NCBI RefSeq assembly: GCF_030124325.1
Contig: NZ_JASKLR010000003.1
Location: forward strand, 186,001-250,000
From: Sinorhizobium sp. 8-89
GTDB taxonomy: Bacteria; Pseudomonadota; Alphaproteobacteria; Rhizobiales; Rhizobiaceae
Direction of reading: 5' to 3'
Length of the DNA stretch: 64,000 nucleotides
Shown here piece after piece: positions 44,886 to 53,261 of the stretch (the first letter of the stretch is position 1; each line of letters opens with the position of its first letter). The translations under genes were made by a program, and so were the position numbers. A model generated the notes under the pieces. That model did not search any database. It was not told the DNA's origin and worked only from the letters and a program-made list of their open reading frames with translations.

Positions 44886-45011
44886 ATGACCAGCGCGAAC
44901 GCACATAAGATCGCAGCGATCTTCTCCGGACACGATCACGATCGTGCGCCGTCTCGCGCCGTTGCATCGCTTCTTCTTCTCGGCCTTATTCGCGGTTGCC
45001 GGGTTCGCTGA
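44886..45011 (+). CDS. Putative leucine-rich leader peptide of leuA
   Basis: This 41-codon frame encodes a short peptide with the run SLLLLGLIRG, including four consecutive Leu codons (CTT CTT CTT CTC). The stop falls inside a strong GCCGGG/CCCGGC hairpin (44997-45022) that overlaps an alternative pairing with GGCCG near 45037. Such leader peptides control leucine-synthesis genes by attenuation in other proteobacteria. No U-tract follows the second structure, so the terminating step is unclear. A different frame over the same stretch reads RFFFSALFAVAG, so the assignment is not certain. Confidence 0.5.
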   Translation: MTSANAHKIAAIFSGHDHDRAPSRAVASLLLLGLIRGCRVR

Positions 45012-45172
45012 GGAGCGCCCGGCGGCCGAAAAGCCTGGCCGGCAGATGCTCCTCGAATCCCTAAAGAGCTGAAACAAAAGGCGCGGCCCACGCGGCGTTA
45101 GCCATCGCAATGTCTTCGACGATCGGCTATTGCATGTGGCAAGCCACGCTCCAGTGACGAAGAGAAGCTGCA

Positions 45173-46885
45173 ATGATTCTGAAATCGCATTCCATCAAGA
45201 CGGGCATGCCCGAGGCGGCGGTGAAATATCAGTCTTACCCGCAGATTGCGCTGCCTGACCGTACCTGGCCGTCCAAAGCCATCGCTCAAGCGCCGATCTG
45301 GTGCTCGGTGGATCTGCGTGACGGCAACCAGGCGCTGGTCGATCCGATGGGGCACGACCGCAAGGCGCGCATGTTCCATCTGCTGCTCGACATGGGCTTC
45401 AAGGAAATCGAGATCGGCTTCCCGTCCGCGTCGCAGACCGATTTCGACTTCGCCCGCTGGTGCGTGGAGGAGGGGAATGTCCCCGCCGACGTGTCGTTGC
45501 AGGTGCTGGTGCAATGCCGGCCGGAATTGATCGCCCGCACGTTCGAGGCGCTCCGAGGTGCCCATCAGCCAATCGTTCATTTCTATAACTCGACCAGCGA
45601 GTTGCAGCGCCGCGTCGTGTTCGGCAAGGACGTCGCCGGCATCAAGCAGATCGCGACCGATGCCGCCAAGATGATCACCGACATGGCGGCGAAGGCGGGC
45701 GGCGGCTACCGCTTCGAATATTCGCCGGAGAGCTTCACGGGCACCGAACTCGAAGTGGCGCTGGAGATCTGCAACGCCGTCACCGAAATCGTCAAACCGA
45801 CGCCGGATAACAAGCTGATCGTCAATCTGCCCTCGACCGTCGAGATGGCGACGCCGAACATCTATGCCGACCAGATCGAGTGGATGTGTCGAAATCTCGA
45901 CAACCGCGAGAACCTGATCATCTCACTGCATCCGCACAACGACCGCGGCACCGGCATCGCCGCCACCGAACTGGGCCTGATGGCGGGCGCCGACCGCGTC
46001 GAGGGGACGCTCTTCGGCAACGGCGAGCGCACCGGCAACGTCGATGTGGTGACGCTGGCTTTGAACATGTTCACGCAGGGCGTGGATCCGAAGCTCGACT
46101 GCTCGGATATCGAGCGGATCAAGGAAGTCTACGAATATTCGAACCAGATGGTCATTCCCGAGCGCCATCCCTACGTCGGCGAACTGGTCTACACGGCTTT
46201 CTCCGGATCGCACCAGGACGCGATCAACAAAGGCATGAAGGCGATCAAGCAGGCAAACAAGCCGCTCTGGGAGGTGCCCTATCTGCCGATCGACCCGCGC
46301 GACGTCGGCCGCAGCTACGAGGCGATCATCCGCATCAATTCCCAGTCCGGCAAGGGCGGGATCGCCTATATCCTGCAGGAAGACTACGGCATCAATCTGC
46401 CACGCAACCTGCAGGTCGAGTTCCGCGAGGACATCCAGCGCATCACGGACGAAGAGGGCAAGGAACTCCCGTCGAAGCGGATCCATGCCCGTTTCCTCGA
46501 ACGTTACGTGGAGCAGCCCCACGCGCGGCTGAAATTCGTCGACCACCACACCTATCCGGCCGGCGAGCACAAGGGCGGTCTGCGTGTCGTTGCCGCGGAG
46601 ATCACCGACAAAGGCGAGACCAGGCGAATCGAGGGCAAGGGCACCGGCCCGATCGATGGCTTCATCAACGCACTGTCGATTTATCTCGGCATTGAGCTTT
46701 CGGTGGCGGACTATTCGGAGCATTCGCTGCAGCATGGTTCGAATGCTGCGGCCATTGCCTATGTCGAGGTCGAATATCCCGGCGGCACGCTGTTTGGCGT
46801 TGGCATCAACACCAACATCGTCGCCGCCTCGCTGGAGGCTATCGTGTCGGCGGCCAATCGGGTGCTGGAGATGAAGGCGGCGTAG
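45173..46885 (+). CDS. leuA: 2-isopropylmalate synthase
   Basis: This 570-aa enzyme condenses acetyl-CoA with 2-oxoisovalerate, the first committed step of leucine synthesis. The DRE-TIM barrel shows WCSVDLRDGNQALVDPM (catalytic Arg/Asp) and ISLHPHNDRGTGIAA (metal HxH). The C-terminal regulatory LeuA dimer domain, with VAAEITDKGETRRIEGKGTGPIDGF, provides leucine feedback. It is the longer (yeast-like or actinobacterial) IPMS type. A leucine-rich leader peptide lies about 160 bp upstream, and a strong terminator follows. Confidence 0.96.
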   Translation: MILKSHSIKTGMPEAAVKYQSYPQIALPDRTWPSKAIAQAPIWCSVDLRDGNQALVDPMGHDRKARMFHLLLDMGFKEIEIGFPSASQTDFDFARWCVEEGNVPADVSLQVLVQCRPELIARTFEALRGAHQPIVHFYNSTSELQRRVVFGKDVAGIKQIATDAAKMITDMAAKAGGGYRFEYSPESFTGTELEVALEICNAVTEIVKPTPDNKLIVNLPSTVEMATPNIYADQIEWMCRNLDNRENLIISLHPHNDRGTGIAATELGLMAGADRVEGTLFGNGERTGNVDVVTLALNMFTQGVDPKLDCSDIERIKEVYEYSNQMVIPERHPYVGELVYTAFSGSHQDAINKGMKAIKQANKPLWEVPYLPIDPRDVGRSYEAIIRINSQSGKGGIAYILQEDYGINLPRNLQVEFREDIQRITDEEGKELPSKRIHARFLERYVEQPHARLKFVDHHTYPAGEHKGGLRVVAAEITDKGETRRIEGKGTGPIDGFINALSIYLGIELSVADYSEHSLQHGSNAAAIAYVEVEYPGGTLFGVGINTNIVAASLEAIVSAANRVLEMKAA

Positions 46886-46914
46886 GACCCGGCGGGCACG
46901 AACCCATCGTGGAG

Positions 46915-46951
46915 AAAAGCCGCGCGGTTCTCGAACCGCGGGGCTTTTCCT
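46915..46951 (+). terminator. Terminator of leuA
   Basis: AAAAGCC-G-CGCGGTTC-TC-GAACCGCG-G-GGCTTTT forms a long near-perfect stem with flanking A and T runs, 29 bp after the leuA stop. The A/T flanks make it potentially bidirectional, serving also the convergent anti-sigma gene. Confidence 0.9.
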
Positions 46952-47003
46952 TTGCGGGGCCCGCCTGCCATGTGCCGTGCACCCGCGCGCGTTGCCCGTC
47001 CGA

Positions 47004-47831
47004 TCAGATGCTCGCGGCCACCGTTTCGGCGAGGTCTCGCAGGCCCGCATGGGAGGATGGACCGACCACCACCAGGGATGCGCCGTCTTTTTGCCAGGAG
47101 ACGAGCCCGAGGTTGTCGCGGATGTCCTCGCGGAACTGATCCGTTTGCGGCTCCTCGCTACCCTTGAGGAAGCAGATCGCGAAGATATCGCCCTCGCGAT
47201 CGCGGTAGACGAGCTGACCGACGGGCTTGCCATCGACCACCAACAGCCTTGCACCCTCGAAATTGAGGCCCTTGCTTGCGAGATCCGGGGTCTTGAAGCC
47301 GATGCCGACACTGGAGGCGAGCCAGGTCTCGATCTTCGGCCCGTCCGACGCAGGCGCCTCGACAAGGTGCTCCTTCTGCCGGGAATAGATGCGATGATAC
47401 TCGGCGATCTCATCGATCCATGGACGCGTGGAGGCGCTGCCTTCGGGTTCGGCCACGTACTGCGTGCTACCAACGATGAAGCCGACAGCGCCACCGAGAA
47501 GCAGTAGTGCCACGGCCGCGGCCGTGACCCGCGGCCAGACGCGAATGGTGGGAGCCGGAAGGTTGGCCGTTGCTACGCGCTCGGCCCTCGGACTGATGCC
47601 GGGCCCCTGCTTGATCTGGCGCACCAGCGCCAACGGCACTGGATCATGAAGGAAATCCTCGAAGGCCTTGTTGCCAAAGGCGCTACCGGCTTTGAGCTTC
47701 TCGAGCATGACCTTGGCGTCCTCGTCACGCGCCAGCAGCGCGTCGAGTTCGGCCCTTTCGGCGTCGCCGAGCTCTCCGTCGATATAGGCGGACAACCGAA
47801 CCTCAAGCGCTTGACCTGTCGTCTGCTGCAA
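47004..47831 (-). CDS. Membrane anti-sigma factor
   Basis: This 275-aa protein has a cytoplasmic zinc-less anti-sigma-like N-terminus (EVRLSAYIDGELGDAERAELDALLARDED), one membrane helix at about residues 104-121 (AAAVALLLLGGAVGFIVG) and a periplasmic domain. It starts 3 bp after the ECF sigma gene on the same strand, the usual sigma/anti-sigma arrangement. It probably sequesters that sigma factor until an envelope signal is received. The signal is unknown. Confidence 0.88.
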   Translation of the reverse strand: MQQTTGQALEVRLSAYIDGELGDAERAELDALLARDEDAKVMLEKLKAGSAFGNKAFEDFLHDPVPLALVRQIKQGPGISPRAERVATANLPAPTIRVWPRVTAAAVALLLLGGAVGFIVGSTQYVAEPEGSASTRPWIDEIAEYHRIYSRQKEHLVEAPASDGPKIETWLASSVGIGFKTPDLASKGLNFEGARLLVVDGKPVGQLVYRDREGDIFAICFLKGSEEPQTDQFREDIRDNLGLVSWQKDGASLVVVGPSSHAGLRDLAETVAASI

Positions 47832-47834
47832 TGG

Positions 47835-48353
47835 TCAGGCCCTCCTTTCGGTATTCTCGGACAGCATGGCGGCGAGCCTCAGGCGGGCGGTGGACAGCCT
47901 GCTCATCACGGTACCGATCGGCACCCCGAGAATATCTGCGGTCTCGCGGTAGCTGTGCCCTTCGACATTGATCAGCAGGAAAACGCTGGCAAGACCTTCC
48001 GGCATGGACAGGATCATCTTCTGCAGTTGGTTGGCATAGACCGCCTTTTCGGCAACGGCTTCCACACGCAGTTCGCTCTGATCGAAGATGTCGACCGCGC
48101 CGCCGCCGGTGCGGACCTTGCGCTTGCGGACTTCGTCGACCCAGAGATTGCGCGTCATGGCGTAAACCCAGCTTTCCAGTCGGCCTTCCCCGTTCCATAG
48201 ATGGCTGCGCGCGATGGCCCGCTCGCAAGCCTCCTGGACAAGGTCATCGGCGTCGTTGGCGTTGCGCGTCAGCGTCATCGCGAAACGGCGCAATTTGGGC
48301 AGCAGGCTGACCAAATCCCGTCTGAAGTCTTTCGTCTCTGCCGCTGGGCGCAT
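47835..48353 (-). CDS. ECF-family RNA polymerase sigma factor
   Basis: This group 4 sigma factor of about 172 aa has region 2 (FAMTLTRNANDADDLVQEACERAI, VYAMTRNLWVDEVRKRKV) and region 4 (SMPEGLASVFLLINVEGHSYRETADILGVPIGTVMSRLSTARLRL). A start 33 bp further upstream is open, but GGAAGAG is well placed for MRPAAETKD. The gene is coupled to the anti-sigma gene. No GGAAC-type autoregulated promoter was recognised upstream on the minus strand. Confidence 0.9.
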   Translation of the reverse strand: MRPAAETKDFRRDLVSLLPKLRRFAMTLTRNANDADDLVQEACERAIARSHLWNGEGRLESWVYAMTRNLWVDEVRKRKVRTGGGAVDIFDQSELRVEAVAEKAVYANQLQKMILSMPEGLASVFLLINVEGHSYRETADILGVPIGTVMSRLSTARLRLAAMLSENTERRA

Positions 48354-48582
48354 TGCTCTTCCAATGAGACGTACCGGATCGGGCATCTATTCACCGTGCG
48401 AAACGCACTGCCCAATGATATGAAACATTTGATCCGAAGTCTGCAAGGGAAGAGCCGGAACGGAAACAGGTTTTTGCATTCCGGCGTCGTTTCCGGCTGT
48501 CTGCTCCCTTCTGCCGCAAGGGGGCGACGGCAGAAGGCGGCGCTGCAACGCGCAGAAGAGCGGGCCGTCGCGGTCCGGCTCG

Positions 48583-49131
48583 TCAGTAATGATGGCGGGT
48601 GCCGCCGAGGGATTGGAGCAGAGCCTTGTAGGCCCAGGTGTTTTCGCCGCCACGGTCACGAATCTCGACGAGTTGCACCTTCGCTTCCTCGATCCGGCCT
48701 TGCTCGACCAGGGCCTGGCCGAGGTAGGATCGGGCGAGAATGTAGTTCTCGTCCGCCTGAAGCGCGCGTTTGTAGAACTGCATGCCAAGTTCCATGCGCC
48801 CGGCTTTGCGATTGGCGTAGCCGAGATAGTTGAGCACGCGGGCACTGCGCTGATCGCTTACCGCGCCGAGCACCTTGATCGCATTTTCGTACTGGCCGGC
48901 ATAGGCAAGTTCGCGCGCGGCCTCGAACAGAATATCGTCGCTGAGACCGCTCTTCTTCGCGTTGACGCACTGGCCCTTGCGCGCATCCCAGATCTTGCCG
49001 TTCTTGCACTGGGTGGTCGTCTTGGTCTTGCGTGGCGGCTCGCTGGTGTCTTCGCCGATGGCCATGGCCGGCTGGCCCGCGACCGAAGCCATGAATGCAG
49101 CAAGGACAAGGAAAGTCGTTTTTCGATACAT
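48583..49131 (-). CDS. Exported tetratricopeptide-repeat protein
   Basis: This 182-aa protein has a signal peptide (MYRKTTFLVLAAFMASVAGQPAMA) and a Cys-containing N-terminal segment (CKNGKIWDARKGQC). Three or so TPR units follow (ILFEAARELAYAGQYENAIKVLG, VLNYLGYANRKAGRMELGMQFYKRALQ, SYLGQALVEQGRIEEAKVQLVEI). It is probably periplasmic and scaffolding. GGGAGACAGG precedes the Met. It lies downstream of the phosphoesterase gene (170-bp gap) and upstream of the ECF sigma gene, all on the minus strand, but the link is not established. Confidence 0.88.
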   Translation of the reverse strand: MYRKTTFLVLAAFMASVAGQPAMAIGEDTSEPPRKTKTTTQCKNGKIWDARKGQCVNAKKSGLSDDILFEAARELAYAGQYENAIKVLGAVSDQRSARVLNYLGYANRKAGRMELGMQFYKRALQADENYILARSYLGQALVEQGRIEEAKVQLVEIRDRGGENTWAYKALLQSLGGTRHHY

Positions 49132-49301
49132 CGTGCCTGTCTCCCTCGAACGTCGCGCAGCACGGCCGGTGACCCGACCGACGCACATGCGTCTCGCAGG
49201 CTGCCGCACCCGAACCGCAATATGACGCACAGGCATGACGAATTATTCGCGCCGGTAGGATTTTTCTTTGACGTTTGTCTTTATCGTGGACGGCCTGAAC
49301 G

Positions 49302-50204
49302 CTAGAAACGGGTGGTTTCGGCGAGTTCGACGCCGGTCGCGTCGGCATTGAGCGTGTAGCGCTCGCGGCTGAGCTGCCAGTTGCCCGGCTCGCCTGCTAT
49401 CGAGAAGAGATTATAGGCGGCCGCCGGCTTGCTGCCGCCCGGCCCCTGCGACGCCGAGGCAATGCCGACGACCGGGACCGGCGCAGTCGGCCCCTTCAGC
49501 CAGTAAACCGTGTTGAGATGGGTATGGCCGTGAAGCACCAGTTCGGCGCCGCCCGACGAAATGGTCGCCGCAAAACGGCGAATGCCGATCATGCGCTTGT
49601 GCATGGAGGTCGCGCCACGGATCGGCGGGTGGTGGATCAGCACGACTCGGAAGAGTCCAGCCTCGCCTGCCGCCCGCAACAGGTTGACCGTGGCACGCGC
49701 CTGCCGCGGGCCGAAGTAGCCGCTTGCGGCGAAGGGCGGCGTCGCGACCGCTGTCGAGCAGCCGATAAGGGCCACAGAGCCGCGCACCCGCACATAGGGA
49801 AAGCAGTGATGATTGCGGGCCCAGCCGGGCGGATCCTCGTCACCCCGCATGTAGGCGTACCAGGCGCGCGTCGTCTTCTCGTAGGCACCTGGCACATAGG
49901 CATCGTGATTGCCCGGTACAATGGAGATATCCCCGGGGTCGCCCGCCTGGGAAAGCCACGCCGTCATAGCCTCGATCTCCAGGGATGAAGCGAGGTTCAC
50001 GAGATCTCCCGTGATCGCGAGATGGTCGGGATTGCGCTTCTCGATGTCGTCCATCAGGCAGGCGAGCGTGCCGGGAAAGAGATGGCGCGCCCGGTTTCTG
50101 TGCCAGTTGACGAAACCGGTGATCCGCTTGGAAGCAAGTTCCCTCAGGGACAGATCCGGCAAGGGTCCGAGATGAACGTCCGAAATATGCGCGAGTTTGA
50201 ACAT
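49302..50204 (-). CDS. Metallophosphoesterase
   Basis: This 300-aa calcineurin-type phosphoesterase shows the full dimetal motif set: HISDVHLGP (D-x-H), ITGDLVNLAS (GDxxx), VPGNHDAY (GNHD), LIHHPP and LVLHGHTHLNTV (GHxH). It resembles Icc/CpdA-like phosphodiesterases, but the true substrate is unknown. It has no signal peptide. Intergenic repeat-like sequence lies upstream, between it and the divergent Nudix gene. Confidence 0.9.
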   Translation of the reverse strand: MFKLAHISDVHLGPLPDLSLRELASKRITGFVNWHRNRARHLFPGTLACLMDDIEKRNPDHLAITGDLVNLASSLEIEAMTAWLSQAGDPGDISIVPGNHDAYVPGAYEKTTRAWYAYMRGDEDPPGWARNHHCFPYVRVRGSVALIGCSTAVATPPFAASGYFGPRQARATVNLLRAAGEAGLFRVVLIHHPPIRGATSMHKRMIGIRRFAATISSGGAELVLHGHTHLNTVYWLKGPTAPVPVVGIASASQGPGGSKPAAAYNLFSIAGEPGNWQLSRERYTLNADATGVELAETTRF

Positions 50205-50292
50205 CGCCCCCGTCTAGCGCATATTCCGTCAGAGTGGAATCACCAGATCGTAACGATTTCGGATGAGAACCGCGGCCCACAGGGAGACGTGC

Positions 50293-50784
50293 TTGGAGCA
50301 GGACCGACCGGCGGAGTTGCGCAACTGGCGAATTCGCCTGCTGACGCGGTTCGCACATGTCTATTTCGCGCTCTCGCGCGGCATGACACTCGGCGTGCGC
50401 GCTGCCTGCTTCGACGGCAAAGGGCGGATCTTCCTTGTCAGGCATTCCTATCTTCCCGGATGGCACCTGCCGGGTGGCGGCCTCGATCGCCATGAGACTG
50501 CAGTGGAGGGGCTCGCACGCGAACTGAGGGAAGAAGGCAATCTGGAACTGACGTCGCCGCCGCAGCTGGTGCAGGTCTATTACAACCGGGGCACCAGCAA
50601 ACGCGATCACGTCATCTTCTTCCGTTGCGACAGTGTCCGCCAACAACGACCGAAGATTCCCGATCTGGAGATAGCCGCCGCGGGCTTCTTCGCGCTCGAC
50701 GAACTGCCGGCGGATACGACGCCCGCGACGCGCCGGCGGATTGCCGAACTCGCGGGAACGGAGGCGCCCGACACGTTCTGGTGA
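50293..50784 (+). CDS. Nudix hydrolase with a variant Nudix box
   Basis: This protein of about 163 aa has a Nudix fold with GGGLDRHETAVEGLARELREEGN. It keeps the G-x5-E-x7-RE-x2-EE core, but Gly and the following residue are swapped relative to the EEXGU ending. A TTG start with GGGAGA upstream is preferred over an earlier ATG at 50263 that lacks a ribosome site. The substrate is unknown. Its 3' end converges on the hydroquinone reductase gene with a 3-bp gap. Confidence 0.8.
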   Translation: MEQDRPAELRNWRIRLLTRFAHVYFALSRGMTLGVRAACFDGKGRIFLVRHSYLPGWHLPGGGLDRHETAVEGLARELREEGNLELTSPPQLVQVYYNRGTSKRDHVIFFRCDSVRQQRPKIPDLEIAAAGFFALDELPADTTPATRRRIAELAGTEAPDTFW

Positions 50785-50787
50785 GCG

Positions 50788-51819
50788 TCAACGCGTACCG
50801 GTAGCCACTCGCTTTGCGGTCTCGCTTGAACGTATCGCCTTGTCAAGGCGATCGCGTCCGTGCGGCGCCGTAAGGTCGAGCAACGGGCCGGCCGGCACGA
50901 TGCCCGTCGGGTTGATCATCGTGTGGCTGCGGTAATAGTGCTCCTTGATATGGCGCATGTTCACGGTGTCGGACACGCCCGGCACCCGGTAAAGATCGCG
51001 CAGGTACCCGTAGAGGTTCGGGTAGTCGGCAATGCGCCGGATGTTGCATTTGAAATGGCCGACATAGACCGGGTCGAACCGCACCAGCGTCGTGAACAGG
51101 CGCCAATCGGCCTCGGTGATGCGATTTCCGGTGAGATACCGTTGTGAGGCGAGGCGATCCTCCAGTTCATCCAACATGGCGAACAAGGCCGTCACGCTCT
51201 CGTCGCAGGCCTGCTGGGTGGTCGCGAAGCCGGCCTTGTAGACGCCGTTGTTGACGGCGTCATAAATGCGCGCGTTGAGTTCGTCGATTTCACCGCGTAG
51301 TTCCTCTGGGCAGAAATCCTCGGTCGAGCCGGTGAGATGATCGAAGGCCGAATTGAACATGCGGATAATTTCAGCCGATTCATTGGAGACGATCGTCTTC
51401 GTCTTCTTGTCCCAGAGCACAGGCACGGTCACTCGGCCGGAATAACCGGGGTCGGCGCGGACATAAATCTGCCAAAGGGTCTTGGAACCGAAGAGATGAT
51501 CGACGGTGCCGCCGTTCTCGCCTTTGAACTCCCAGCCGTTAGACAGCATCAAGGGATCGACGATCGAGACCGAGATGATGTCCTCAAGCTTCTTGAGCTC
51601 GCGGAAAATCAGCGTGCGGTGAGCCCAGGGACAGGCAAGCGAGACATAGAGATGATAACGGTTCGGCTCGGCCACGAAGCCGCCTTCGCCTGAGGGGCCA
51701 GGCGATCCGTCGGCGGTGATCCAGTTGCGGAACTGCGCCTCACTGCGCTTGAAATGGCCTTTCGTCGCCTTGGTGTCGTACCAGACGTTCTGCCAGACTC
51801 CGTTGACCAGCCTGCCCAT
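50788..51819 (-). CDS. Glutathionyl-hydroquinone reductase
   Basis: This 343-aa Xi-class glutathione transferase (PcpF/YqjG type) reduces glutathionyl-hydroquinones. The catalytic Cys is in VSLACPWAHRTLIFRELK. WEFKGENGGTVDHLFGSKTL, VPVLWDKKTKTIVSNESAEIIRM and VRFDPVYVGHFKCNIRRI are family blocks. The length is standard. It is probably part of quinone or aromatic stress handling. Confidence 0.93.
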   Translation of the reverse strand: MGRLVNGVWQNVWYDTKATKGHFKRSEAQFRNWITADGSPGPSGEGGFVAEPNRYHLYVSLACPWAHRTLIFRELKKLEDIISVSIVDPLMLSNGWEFKGENGGTVDHLFGSKTLWQIYVRADPGYSGRVTVPVLWDKKTKTIVSNESAEIIRMFNSAFDHLTGSTEDFCPEELRGEIDELNARIYDAVNNGVYKAGFATTQQACDESVTALFAMLDELEDRLASQRYLTGNRITEADWRLFTTLVRFDPVYVGHFKCNIRRIADYPNLYGYLRDLYRVPGVSDTVNMRHIKEHYYRSHTMINPTGIVPAGPLLDLTAPHGRDRLDKAIRSSETAKRVATGTR

Positions 51820-52079
51820 GCATGAGCTCCTTCATGTTTTCTCTTACCATTGATAGATAACGCAGCAGCGTGCCGGTGATAGGTGTCAAATTCTGAACAC
51901 TGCGTTTTGGGCTTTGACAGGCGGCAATTTTCTGCTATCGCGATCAGGCAATTTTTTCGTGTTCGGAACGATCGTAACCATGATCCTGTCGGGAAGCCTG
52001 CGACGACGCTGATGCTGCCAACGCCCTTTCGGGGCGCGCCATCTCTATTGTCCGTCCGCATGCTTGGTTCTCGATATCC
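51820..52079. promoter_or_regulatory. Divergent gap between the reductase and a GNAT gene
   Basis: TTTGAC (51913-51918), a 16-bp spacer and CTATCG (51935-51940) form a plausible promoter for the plus-strand GNAT gene, about 150 bp before its start. Nothing else was recognised in the 260 bp. Confidence 0.4.
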
Positions 52080-52640
52080 ATGAAAAAGCACGACATCGTC
52101 TATCTGACTGAAGATGCGTCACACGACGCAGCCATCGAAATCATCAACGAAGAAGCCTTTGGTCCCGGCCGGTTCGTGCGCGCCGCCGCCCGGATTCGCG
52201 AGCAGGGTCCTCATGACCGTTCGCTGTCCTTCATCTGCACCGACAATGGCGAGACGATCGCCTCCGTGCGGATGACGCCGGTGATAGCCGGGTCGGTGAG
52301 GGGACACCTGCTTGGCCCGCTCGCCGTGCGGCCCTCGCACAAGAACCGGGGCATTGGCCGCGAACTCGTGCGGATTGCCGTCGAAGCTGCGCGGCGGAAG
52401 GGTTCCGAGGCGGTGATTCTCGTCGGCGACCCGCCCTATTACCAGCCGCTCGGCTTCGAGAAGGTGCGTTACGCCGCACTCGAATTTCCAGGGCCGGTCG
52501 ATCCGGCAAGAGTTCTCGTCGTGCCGATGGCGGCGGACGTTCATGCTCGCCTGAGCGGCGTGATCCGCTGGCGAGACGACAGCGCCGCTCCCGTGACAGA
52601 ACTCGCCATCGCGGCGCAGGCCGAAGGCGCTGCTGCCTGA
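52080..52640 (+). CDS. GNAT family N-acetyltransferase (YhbS-like)
   Basis: This 186-aa acetyltransferase has the acetyl-CoA site LGPLAVRPSHKNRGIGRELVRIAVEAARRKG and the YhbS-like ILVGDPPYYQPLGFEKV. It is similar to predicted acetyltransferases of unspecified substrate. It is convergent with the next GNAT gene, 11 bp away. Confidence 0.87.
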   Translation: MKKHDIVYLTEDASHDAAIEIINEEAFGPGRFVRAAARIREQGPHDRSLSFICTDNGETIASVRMTPVIAGSVRGHLLGPLAVRPSHKNRGIGRELVRIAVEAARRKGSEAVILVGDPPYYQPLGFEKVRYAALEFPGPVDPARVLVVPMAADVHARLSGVIRWRDDSAAPVTELAIAAQAEGAAA

Positions 52641-52651
52641 CAGGTGGGTAA

Positions 52652-53137
52652 TCAGATTGACTTGAGCGTGAAGACGTCGAGCCGGTGGTCTCCCACATCC
52701 TGCTCGTGCAGCGACCAGCCAAGCCCTTGGTAGAAAGTTCTTTTTGCTGGCACGGCGCAGAGGTAGACGGTATCGGCGCCCGCTGCGAAGGCTGCGCGCG
52801 CGGCATGGCCGACGATGGTGCCGCCGATGCCTTGCCGCCGAAACGTGGGATCCACCCAAACGGCGGCGACCCAGGGTGTATATTGAGGCCGATCCTCCAT
52901 GTCGGATGCAATAACCGAGGCGGTGCCGAAGAAGGTTGAACCTTGATGGGCGACCATCGCCATGGGTAGCGGACCACTTCCGAGATTCTCCCGGACCAAG
53001 TCGGCGATATGCTCCAGAGGGAACCCTTTCGGTTTCCACCAAGCTCGCCAGACGCGGTCGGCAATCGCATCCGAAAAATGCGGGACGGCGCGAAGATCTG
53101 ATATTGCCACGTTTCTGTCGGTCACCGGTCCTCGCAT
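52652..53137 (-). CDS. GNAT family N-acetyltransferase
   Basis: This 161-aa acetyltransferase has the core VAAVWVDPTFRRQGIGGTIVGHAARAAFAAGADTVYL and then FYQGLGWSLHEQDV. The substrate is unknown. It is the second GNAT within 0.6 kb and the third in the window, though the sequences look different enough not to be recent duplicates. Confidence 0.85.
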   Translation of the reverse strand: MRGPVTDRNVAISDLRAVPHFSDAIADRVWRAWWKPKGFPLEHIADLVRENLGSGPLPMAMVAHQGSTFFGTASVIASDMEDRPQYTPWVAAVWVDPTFRRQGIGGTIVGHAARAAFAAGADTVYLCAVPAKRTFYQGLGWSLHEQDVGDHRLDVFTLKSI

Positions 53138-53187
53138 TTTTCAGCTGACAGTATCGGACGAAAATTCGTGTGATCAGAAGCAGCAAC

Positions 53188-53216
53188 AGCGATCCGGTGG
53201 CGCCCACCGGATCGCT
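53188..53216. terminator. Perfect 13-bp hairpin between MBL-fold and GNAT genes
   Basis: AGCGATCCGGTGG-CGC-CCACCGGATCGCT is a perfect stem. No strong U-tract follows on the minus strand, so it may be a terminator of a weaker kind or a processing hairpin downstream of the MBL gene. Confidence 0.6.
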
Positions 53217-53261
53217 GTGTTGAGACCACAAGCGCAAACTTGCACTCTTACCGTTCTTGGA

